From positions 168,934 through 174,556 of the forward strand of contig NVWR01000001.1 in NCBI GenBank assembly GCA_002746275.1: a DNA stretch of 5,623 nt. Reading direction: 5' to 3'. The position numbers and the translations under genes were made by a program. Below, piece after piece: positions 1 through 4,820 of this stretch; positions within the stretch are counted from its first letter, which is position 1; the number at the start of each line of letters is the position of its first letter. The notes below the pieces were generated by a model that was given only the letters and a program-made list of their open reading frames with translations, searched no databases and had not been told where the DNA came from. The stretch is from Rhodobiaceae bacterium. Its GTDB lineage: Bacteria > Pseudomonadota > Alphaproteobacteria > Parvibaculales > Parvibaculaceae.

Positions 1-498
1 GAAGACGAACTGCGGGCCGAGTACCGCACCATCGCAGAACGCCGTGTGCGTCTGGGGCTTGTGTTGTCGGAGATTGGCACAAAGAACGAGATCAAGGTCG
101 ACGATGCTGAGGTGAACCGGGCAATCGCGCAACGCGCGCAGCAATTCCCTGGACAAGAACGTCAAGTCTACGAATTCTACACAAAGAACCCACAGGCACT
201 TGCTGAGATCAGAGCACCGATTTTCGAAGACAAAGTCGTCTCTTTCATCGCTGAAATGGCCAAGGTGACCGACAAGGTCGTCTCCAAGGAAGAGCTGCTG
301 ACCGATCCAGATGCCGAGGCGGCTGACGAAAAATCAGCATCAAAGGAAAAGCCTGCGGCGAAGAAAAAGGCAGCGACCAAAAAGACCGCTGCCAAAAAGA
401 CTACCGCCAAGAAGCCGGCTGCCAAAAAGGCCGCCGCGCCGAAAGCAGCTGCTAAGAAAAAGGCTGCACCTAAGAAGGCCGCCAAAAAGAAAGATTGA
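1..498 (+). CDS. tig: Trigger factor (ribosome-associated chaperone), C-terminal part, 5' truncated
   Basis: The reading frame is open from base 1 and ends at TGA 496-498, giving 165 codons; the start lies off the left edge. Trigger factor binds at the ribosomal exit tunnel and shields nascent chains. Only its C-terminal chaperone body is visible here. The stretches [49 protein letters not shown] and VSKEELL (about codons 15-100) match the alphaproteobacterial family as I know it. The ribosome-binding and peptidyl-prolyl isomerase domains are outside the window. After an acidic linker (about codons 101-116) the protein ends in a 49-residue Lys/Ala tail that is not part of the core fold. Position ahead of clpP, clpX and lon is the classical tig-clp-lon arrangement, although two opposite-strand genes intervene here. 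The GTG at 46 is internal and not the real start. Identity is nearly certain. Confidence 0.96.
   Translation, partial: EDELRAEYRTIAERRVRLGLVLSEIGTKNEIKVDDAEVNRAIAQRAQQFPGQERQVYEFYTKNPQALAEIRAPIFEDKVVSFIAEMAKVTDKVVSKEELLTDPDAEAADEKSASKEKPAAKKKAATKKTAAKKTTAKKPAAKKAAAPKAAAKKKAAPKKAAKKKD
349..495 (+). repeat. Low-complexity Lys/Ala repeat forming the trigger factor tail
   Basis: The last 49 codons of tig encode 21 Lys, 19 Ala, 4 Thr, 4 Pro and one final Asp, arranged as irregular KKxAA units like histone H1 tails. At DNA level the unit GCTGCCAAAAAG occurs at 388-399 and again at 418-429, thirty bases apart, and a close variant lies at 478-489. The tail is strongly basic and probably disordered. 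By inference it could touch RNA or DNA, or simply add positive charge near the ribosome. The repeats make the length prone to slippage among relatives. The same stretch gives a long Ala/Phe-rich open frame on the minus strand, which is a composition artefact. Confidence 0.85.
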
Positions 499-523
499 TT
501 GCAGTCTTTTGCGAGAATTTGAG

Positions 524-554
524 AAAGCCGATGGGTCATTCCATCGGCTTTTTT
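524..554 (+). terminator. Intrinsic terminator after tig
   Basis: AAAGCCGATGG (524-534) pairs perfectly with CCATCGGCTTT (541-551) around a six-base loop, and six T residues run from 549 to 554. It starts 26 bases after the tig stop. The 11-bp stem plus T tract is a textbook Rho-independent terminator for tig. On the minus strand the trailing sequence is only TTTCTC, so it would work less well for the convergent gluQ. Confidence 0.93.
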
Positions 555-590
555 ATGTCTGGCTGATCAGAGGCCGCCAAGCCTCTCCAT

Positions 591-1451
591 TCAATTTGGA
601 AACAACCGTGCGCGGACCTCTTTCCCCGTGACGCCGGTCTCTCGCAGATGGCGCAGAGTTGCCGACTTGTCTCTCTTCGCCAGGCGTTTGCCCTCACTGT
701 CCAATATCAGCTTGTGATGACAATAAATGGGGGGCGTGAGCCCCATAAGCCGGTGCAGCAGGACGTGCAACCCCGCTGCCTCATAGAGGTCCTCGCCGCG
801 TGTTACATGAGTGACGCCTTGCGTCGCATCATCCAACACCGAGGACAGATGATAACTGGTGCCGCTGTCCTTTCGTCCAAGCACAACGTCGCCTAACAGA
901 GTTGGGTTGGCTGGCTTTTCGACCAACCCCTTATCGGTCGCCTCCTGGAAGGATAGCGACTGAAATGCAGAGCCCAAACTCTCCTCAGCAGCCGACAGCG
1001 ACAATCTCCAGGCATAGGGTCGCCCCCCAGCCAAATTGTCACGTTCTTCCCGAGCCGCCAGCGGGGCACTGCGAAAAACGGAGAGCGGTGGGCCGTGAGG
1101 AGCTCCCGCAGCGTTTTCTATGTCTTTCCGGGTTCGGAAACATCTGTAGATCAAGCCACGATCATGGAGCTGCAACAATTGCGCTTCGTAAACGGCAAAC
1201 CGGTCTGATTGCTTGAGCGGTACGTCGTCCCACGTAATGCCCAGCCATCCCAGATCGTCAAATATTGCGGTTTCATATTCTGGGCGACATCGTTGCTGAT
1301 CGATATCCTCAATCCGCAAGACAAATTTGCCCCCTGCCATGCGAGCCTGATCGAAGTTGAGCAGCGCGGAGTAAGCATGCCCAAGATGTAGATAGCCAGT
1401 CGGTGAGGGGGCAAAGCGCGTCACGACGCGAGCCTTGCTCATCGAGGGCAT
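591..1451 (-). CDS. gluQ: Glutamyl-queuosine tRNA(Asp) synthetase (GluQ-RS), zinc site degenerate
   Basis: Predicted 286-residue enzyme that activates glutamate and attaches it to queuosine at the wobble position of tRNA(Asp). It is a glutamyl-tRNA synthetase catalytic domain without the anticodon-binding half; the length fits GluQ and not GltX (about 470). Visible motifs: RFAPSPTG followed by the HIGH-type LHLGHA (residues 12-26), LRIEDID (45-51), the active-site stretch GTSYHLSSVLDDATQGVTHVTRGEDL (split here as GTSYHLSSVLDDATQG and VTHVTRGEDL, 197-222), and the KMSKS-type KRLAKRD (255-261). In E. coli, zinc is held by three Cys and one Tyr. Here the first pair reads CFR (Cys104, Arg106) and the second half of the site is missing, so zinc binding is unlikely; zinc-free forms are, from memory, common in Alphaproteobacteria. 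The start at 1451 has a GAGG-type site five bases upstream; a second ATG at 1442 is possible. It lies 39 bases downstream of the EF-hand gene with no terminator between, suggesting co-transcription, and converges on tig. Confidence 0.93.
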   Translation of the reverse strand: MPSMSKARVVTRFAPSPTGYLHLGHAYSALLNFDQARMAGGKFVLRIEDIDQQRCRPEYETAIFDDLGWLGITWDDVPLKQSDRFAVYEAQLLQLHDRGLIYRCFRTRKDIENAAGAPHGPPLSVFRSAPLAAREERDNLAGGRPYAWRLSLSAAEESLGSAFQSLSFQEATDKGLVEKPANPTLLGDVVLGRKDSGTSYHLSSVLDDATQGVTHVTRGEDLYEAAGLHVLLHRLMGLTPPIYCHHKLILDSEGKRLAKRDKSATLRHLRETGVTGKEVRARLFPN

Positions 1452-1461
1452 TTCCCCCTCG
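1443..1461 (-). promoter_or_regulatory. Hairpin enclosing the gluQ ribosome binding site and start codon
   Basis: On the mRNA strand the sequence CGAGGGGGAAATGCCCTCG folds as CGAGGG pairing with CCCTCG (six base pairs) with GGAAATG in the loop. The 5' arm contains the likely Shine-Dalgarno and the loop contains the first ATG; the second in-frame ATG follows directly after the 3' arm. The pairing is seen in the sequence. A role in limiting gluQ translation is inference. Confidence 0.4.
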
Positions 1462-1490
1462 AAACTTCCCGCTGGTTTTTCGCAGATGTT

Positions 1491-2036
1491 TTAGACACCT
1501 GCATTGGGATCGCGTCGGAAACCGTCATCCGGCGACCGTCTGCGTAGACCGCCGCGTGCACGGGTTTTGGATGCGTTGTTCAGTTCGACAGAGCTGATCA
1601 CGCCATCCCGATTTTCATCAAGCGAATGAAAGTCCGATTGAGGGAGTGACATCACTTCATTGAAAGACAGATGGCCATTTCCATTGAAATCAAGAGCTGC
1701 GAAATCGGCGCGGCGGATACCGGTTTCGTCATCATCGCGAATGTCATCCCACTCACCCTCATCGACAACGCCGTTGTGATCTTCATCAGCGGTGGTGAAA
1801 ATGTTTTCGCGATACTTTTCGTATTCGGCGTGGGTCACAGCCCCGTTCTCGTTCAAATCCCACTGGTAGGCGGGGTGTCGGATAATTTCGATATCGCCCG
1901 CCTGACCGCTGGATCCACAGCCAGCAAGGGCGGGCAGCACAGCTGCCACGAGAAGGAGGCGGCAGGGGAGGTTGGCAGAATGTCGAAGCTGCAAACCAAG
2001 ATGGGACGGAGCAAAACGGGAAGGAACGAGACGCAT
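1491..2036 (-). CDS. Predicted EF-hand (Ca2+-binding) lipoprotein
   Basis: A 181-residue protein that I cannot assign to a named gene. A basic N-terminus is followed by a hydrophobic segment (about residues 27-38, LLLVAAVLPALA) and the lipobox LAGC with Cys40, predicting lipidation and an envelope location facing the periplasm. Gly41 at +2 does not resemble the Asp inner-membrane retention signal of E. coli. The mature part carries four canonical 12-residue EF-hand loops: 60-71 (DLNENGAVTHAE), 84-95 (DEDHNGVVDEGE), 116-127 (DFNGNGHLSFNE) and 140-151 (DENRDGVISSVE). Each has acidic or amide ligands at loop positions 1, 3 and 5, Gly at 6, a hydrophobic residue at 8 and Glu at 12. Loops 1-2 and 3-4 are each 24 residues apart, so they look like two paired EF-hand lobes. 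A degenerate DxDxTG stretch (101-106) lies between the lobes. The C-terminus (157-181) is Arg-rich. The start is supported by GAGAGG four bases upstream. Calcium binding is well supported; the biological role is unknown. Confidence 0.85.
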   Translation of the reverse strand: MRLVPSRFAPSHLGLQLRHSANLPCRLLLVAAVLPALAGCGSSGQAGDIEIIRHPAYQWDLNENGAVTHAEYEKYRENIFTTADEDHNGVVDEGEWDDIRDDDETGIRRADFAALDFNGNGHLSFNEVMSLPQSDFHSLDENRDGVISSVELNNASKTRARGGLRRRSPDDGFRRDPNAGV

Positions 2037-2040
2037 TTGA

Positions 2041-2046
2041 CCTCTC
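2041..2046 (-). promoter_or_regulatory. Ribosome binding site of the EF-hand lipoprotein gene
   Basis: Read on the minus strand, GAGAGG sits four bases before the ATG at 2036. It supports this start even though the resulting signal peptide has a long 26-residue leading region. There is no internal ATG before the lipobox. Confidence 0.6.
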
Positions 2047-2078
2047 AGATCGAATTAATAAGAACCGGTTTTCCTGGG

Positions 2079-2084
2079 ATTATA
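2079..2084 (-). promoter_or_regulatory. Candidate -10 element for the EF-hand/gluQ unit
   Basis: The minus strand reads TATAAT here, a perfect -10 hexamer, which would give a leader of roughly 35 bases before the ATG at 2036. No good -35 hexamer is found 16-18 bases upstream, so the promoter is a proposal only. It lies in the divergent region shared with clpP. Confidence 0.35.
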
Positions 2085-2322
2085 GGCAGATTTGGAGAAA
2101 TTCGGTGCCCCAAGTGGGATTTCGTCCAGACAATACCCATATTCTGTGGCTGACGGTGTAGTTTTTGATGCTTAAGCTATAGTTCTGCACAGTCCATTTA
2201 CCGAATCATCCTATGCATAGTTGTGGGACAATCCGGCTGGCGTCCTTTGTCTGTATCCGATGCAGGCCGCCAGTGAGGTAATGTCGCGCAATGTATGAAA
2301 AGCAGACCTGGGAAAGCAGACT

Positions 2323-2952
2323 ATGAAAGACTCTTACGCGTACTCGATGAACCTGGTGCCTATGGTGGTCGAGCAAACCAACCGCGGCGAGCGTTCCTAC
2401 GATATTTTTTCCAGGCTTTTGAAGGAACGGATTATTTTCCTGACCGGACCAGTGGATGACGGCATGGCGACGGTGATCACCGCGCAGCTTCTCTTCCTGG
2501 AAGCCGATAACCCGAACAAAGAAATCTCAATGTACATCAACTCGCCTGGCGGGGTGGTGACGAGTGGTTTGGCGATTTACGACACGATGAAGTACATCCA
2601 GCCCAAAATCACCACGGTGTGTGTTGGGCAAGCTGCTTCCATGGGATCACTGCTCCTGGCTGCCGGCGAGAAGGGCATGCGATATGCGCTTCCTAATGCG
2701 CGGATCATGGTTCATCAGCCTTCAGGCGGGTTTCAGGGGCAGGCCACAGATATCGAAATTCACGCGCGCGAAACACTTGCTCTGCGCGAACGGTTGAATC
2801 AGATCTATGTGAAGCATACAGGCCAGTCCATTGAGACTGTCCGAGAAGCGCTTGAACGCGACAATTTCATGTCGCCAGAGCAGGCCCGAGACTTTGGGTT
2901 AATCGACAAAGTGGGCGCCACCCGGGAAGATTTTGGCCTCGGTGAAGATTGA
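2323..2952 (+). CDS. clpP: ATP-dependent Clp protease proteolytic subunit ClpP
   Basis: A 209-residue serine protease subunit that forms the tetradecameric barrel into which ClpX (or ClpA) feeds unfolded substrates. The catalytic triad is intact: Ser106 in GQAASMGS, His131 in MVHQPSGG, and Asp180 in ERDNFMS. The spacing equals that of the E. coli enzyme (97/122/171 in mature numbering). [19 protein letters not shown] (about 71-89) forms the oxyanion and substrate region, and [13 protein letters not shown] (136-148) is the head-domain segment. The N-terminus before [10 protein letters not shown] is a short propeptide-like extension. In-frame TGA at 2296-2298 bars an earlier ATG start. The ribosome binding site is weak (GGGAAAG, 2310-2316, six bases upstream); the internal ATG codons 9 and 14 have no better site. 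Length and sequence are ordinary for Alphaproteobacteria. clpX follows after 305 bases, so co-transcription is possible but clpX may have its own promoter. Confidence 0.98.
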   Translation: MKDSYAYSMNLVPMVVEQTNRGERSYDIFSRLLKERIIFLTGPVDDGMATVITAQLLFLEADNPNKEISMYINSPGGVVTSGLAIYDTMKYIQPKITTVCVGQAASMGSLLLAAGEKGMRYALPNARIMVHQPSGGFQGQATDIEIHARETLALRERLNQIYVKHTGQSIETVREALERDNFMSPEQARDFGLIDKVGATREDFGLGED

Positions 2953-3057
2953 TTTATTTGATTCTCAGTCAGGTTTTACCAAGTGGGCAGTGGCAAGGCA
3001 TGTCGTAACCATTTGATTGAAAAGGGATTAATCAATTCTTGATCCCTGCAAGCCTAT

Positions 3058-3079
3058 CATGGTCGTATATACGACGATG
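3058..3079. repeat. Operator-like palindrome upstream of clpX
   Basis: The core GTCGTATATACGAC (3062-3075) is a perfect 14-bp palindrome. With one mismatched pair (3061/3076) the symmetry continues as CAT...ATG to 22 bp, so ten of eleven pairs match. The AT centre flanked by GC-rich half sites suits a dimeric DNA-binding protein. The symmetry is certain; the binding function is inferred. Confidence 0.6.
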
Positions 3080-3212
3080 TTTTGAGGCGCACGATTGGCG
3101 ATAAACGGCGAACACCAAAAGGCCGCAATATTGCCCAGCTTGTGCGAGAAGTTCGAAGAAGCCGTGTAAGCGGCACAGATTGTTGATGGTTGCTTTTTGA
3201 TAGGTGACCCGA

Positions 3213-3244
3213 ATGACGGCCAATACGAAGAAATGAGATTGGCC
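3213..3244 (+). promoter_or_regulatory. Possible leader peptide ORF and hairpin just before the clpX ribosome binding site
   Basis: GGCCAAT (3218-3224) pairs perfectly with ATTGGCC (3238-3244) around a 13-base loop, ending two bases before the clpX Shine-Dalgarno AAGGAG (3247-3252). The left arm lies inside a tiny open frame, ATG 3213 to TGA 3234-3236, encoding MTANTKK, which has AGGTGA five bases upstream (3202-3207). A ribosome on this frame would open the hairpin. Both elements are visible; translation of the peptide and a regulatory role are inference. Confidence 0.35.
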
Positions 3245-3257
3245 ATAAGGAGAGTAC

Positions 3258-4532
3258 ATGAGCAAGGTAAGCGGTGGTGGCGGCAGCGATTCCAAGAACA
3301 CGCTTTACTGTTCCTTCTGTGGCAAAAGCCAACATGAAGTCCGCAAGCTTATTGCAGGCCCAACCGTGTTCATCTGCGATGAGTGCGTTGAGCTATGCAT
3401 GGACATCATCCGCGAGGAGAACAAGACCTCACTGGTGAAGTCGCGGGAGGGGGTTCCTGCTCCACAGGAAATCATGGACGTGCTCAATGATTATGTGATC
3501 GGGCAACCGGCTGCTAAGCGCGTGCTTGCCGTCGCGGTTCACAATCACTACAAACGTTTGAACCACGCCGCCAAGAACAATGACGTTGAGTTGGCTAAAT
3601 CCAACATCATGCTGATCGGCCCAACCGGGTGCGGTAAGACGCTGTTGGCTCAAACTCTTGCACGGATCATTGACGTCCCCTTCACGATGGCAGATGCGAC
3701 CACGCTGACAGAAGCTGGTTATGTCGGTGAGGATGTTGAGAACATCATTTTGAAATTGCTTCAGGCCGCTGACTACAATGTCGAGCGGGCGCAACGCGGC
3801 ATTGTCTATATTGACGAAGTCGACAAGATCAGCCGGAAATCAGACAACCCGTCGATCACACGGGACGTGTCGGGTGAAGGCGTTCAGCAGGCATTGCTGA
3901 AAATCATGGAAGGAACGGTTGCCTCCGTACCACCTCAAGGCGGGCGCAAGCATCCGCAGCAGGAATTCCTCCAGGTTGATACGACAAACATCCTCTTCAT
4001 TTGCGGCGGTGCATTTTCCGGCCTCGAAAAAATCATCTCCCAGCGCGGCAAAGGATCAGGCATTGGCTTTGGTGCCAAAGTGCAAGACCCGGAAGAGCGG
4101 CGCACGGGTGAAATACTCCAGGAATTGGAGCCAGAAGATTTGCTCAAGTTTGGCCTGATCCCGGAATTCGTTGGTCGTATGCCTGTACTGGCGACATTGA
4201 CGGATTTGGATACAGACGCCTTGGTAGAGATATTGACCGAGCCGAAGAACGCGCTGGTCAAACAGTATGAGCGCCTTTTCGATATGGAAGACGTCAAGCT
4301 GACCTTCTCTGATGAGGCACTGCTTGCTATCGCCAAGAAGGCAATCGAACGCCGGACCGGTGCACGTGGGTTGCGCTCCATCTTGGAGTTGATCCTTCTC
4401 GACACCATGTTCGAGCTTCCATCCTTGGATGGTGTAGAAGAAGTGGTGATTTCTGCCGAAGTGGTGGAAGGCAAGGCGCAGCCGCTTTACATCTATTCCG
4501 AACGCTCAGGCGAGGTGGAAACAAGCGCCTAG
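3258..4532 (+). CDS. clpX: ATP-dependent Clp protease ATP-binding subunit ClpX
   Basis: A 424-residue AAA+ unfoldase, the usual family length. It forms a hexamer that recognises tagged substrates, unfolds them and threads them into ClpP in the cytoplasm. The N-terminal C4 zinc-binding domain has Cys18, Cys21, Cys40 and Cys43 and binds adaptors and some substrates. The AAA+ core shows Walker A GPTGCGKT (121-128), the pore-1 loop GYVG (154-157), Walker B IVYIDE (182-187), the RKH loop (230-232), the ClpP-docking IGF loop (269-271), the arginine-finger region EFVGR ending at Arg307, and sensor 2 GARGLR (368-373). Nothing is missing. The start is well fixed: AAGGAG lies five bases upstream and an in-frame TAA at 3246-3248 excludes an earlier start. 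A glycine-rich stretch (GGGGS, 6-10) precedes the zinc domain. In Caulobacter, ClpXP removes CtrA and other cell-cycle regulators; whether that holds here is inferred. The gene ends at a strong terminator. Confidence 0.99.
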   Translation: MSKVSGGGGSDSKNTLYCSFCGKSQHEVRKLIAGPTVFICDECVELCMDIIREENKTSLVKSREGVPAPQEIMDVLNDYVIGQPAAKRVLAVAVHNHYKRLNHAAKNNDVELAKSNIMLIGPTGCGKTLLAQTLARIIDVPFTMADATTLTEAGYVGEDVENIILKLLQAADYNVERAQRGIVYIDEVDKISRKSDNPSITRDVSGEGVQQALLKIMEGTVASVPPQGGRKHPQQEFLQVDTTNILFICGGAFSGLEKIISQRGKGSGIGFGAKVQDPEERRTGEILQELEPEDLLKFGLIPEFVGRMPVLATLTDLDTDALVEILTEPKNALVKQYERLFDMEDVKLTFSDEALLAIAKKAIERRTGARGLRSILELILLDTMFELPSLDGVEEVVISAEVVEGKAQPLYIYSERSGEVETSA

Positions 4533-4562
4533 GCGTTTGATAATTTTCCATAATTATTCAAA

Positions 4563-4601
4563 AAGATGGCCTTGAAAGTAGCGACTTTCGAGGCCATTTT
4601 C
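4563..4601 (+). terminator. Intrinsic terminator after clpX
   Basis: ATGGCCTTGAAAGT (4566-4579) pairs with ACTTTCGAGGCCAT (4584-4597) in a 14-bp stem with one G-T pair and the tetraloop AGCG, followed by TTTT to 4600. It starts about 30 bases after the clpX stop. On the minus strand the stem is followed by CTTTTTG, so it may act in both directions. It implies that lon is transcribed mainly from its own promoter. Confidence 0.92.
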
Positions 4602-4820
4602 ATGCTAACTGATGCGAAATGCAGCTATTTGGACGGAAAACCAGTCAAATTACGCGAATCTAGTTAGATTTACAGTCAGCATTCGTTCAGCACTGGCGTG
4701 CCATACTGCAGCTCCCACGCCTGATGGGTGACGTCTCATTTTCCCAACTGAATAGGGGAGGTGAGTTTGTCTCTCCAGGGCGCTGGGTGCGGTGAACAAG
4801 TAAAAGATAAGGGTTAAGAC
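4602..4820 (+). promoter_or_regulatory. lon upstream region with inverted repeat and GANTC site
   Basis: This stretch must hold the lon promoter because a terminator separates lon from clpX. AATCTAGTTAGATT (4657-4670) is a perfect 6+2+6 inverted repeat, and a GANTC site (4656-4660) overlaps its left arm. TTGGAC at 4629-4634 resembles a -35, but no good -10 follows at 16-18 bases. I found no convincing heat-shock promoter. AAGGG at 4809-4813, seven bases before the ATG at 4821, is the likely lon ribosome binding site. Confidence 0.45.

Larger units (their letters stand above)
2037..2322. promoter_or_regulatory. Divergent intergenic region between the EF-hand gene and clpP
   Basis: These 286 bases hold no convincing gene and must contain the clpP promoter, since clpP has no co-directional gene just upstream. 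I found no clear housekeeping or heat-shock (CTTGAA-type) promoter. Visible elements are TATAGT at 2178-2183 (a possible clpP -10 without a matching -35), the 8-bp palindrome GCTTAAGC (2170-2177), the perfect 10-bp palindrome CTATGCATAG (2211-2220), and one GANTC site at 2203-2207. Confidence 0.5.
2953..3257 (+). promoter_or_regulatory. clpP-clpX intergenic region with several inverted repeats
   Basis: These 305 bases show no gene that I can support. They hold, in order: a GANTC site (2960-2964); two overlapping, mutually exclusive hairpins, TTGATT/AATCAA (3013-3018 with 3030-3035) and GGGATTAA/TTGATCCC (3024-3031 with 3039-3046, one G-T pair); an operator-like palindrome (3058-3079); the 10-bp palindrome GCAATATTGC (3125-3134); and a hairpin before the clpX ribosome binding site. 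No T-tract terminator follows clpP, so transcripts could read through. The length and element density suggest separate control of clpX. Confidence 0.55.

Noticed and set aside
177..539. Long minus-strand open frame rich in Ala and Phe, opposite the tig tail
   Set aside because: It is the antisense of the Lys/Ala repeat, has no family resemblance, and runs through the tig terminator.
569..586. AGAGGC/GCCTCT hairpin (six base pairs) just after the gluQ stop, as a gluQ terminator
   Set aside because: On the minus strand no T tract follows, so there is no support for intrinsic termination at this site; the tig terminator may serve weakly instead.
2150..2322. Heat-shock (RpoH-type) promoter for clpP
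   Set aside because: Expected because Clp genes are often heat induced, but no CTTGAA-like -35 with a suitably spaced CCAT-type -10 was found by eye.
3082..3186. Short plus-strand frame from TTG (34 basic codons) in the clpP-clpX gap
   Set aside because: It has no Shine-Dalgarno, uses a weak start codon and I recognise no family; it may be chance or a decayed remnant.
3057..3335. Minus-strand open frames of 72-92 codons across the clpP-clpX gap and the clpX start
   Set aside because: They overlap the certain clpX start in several frames, show no recognisable domain and have no good ribosome binding site.
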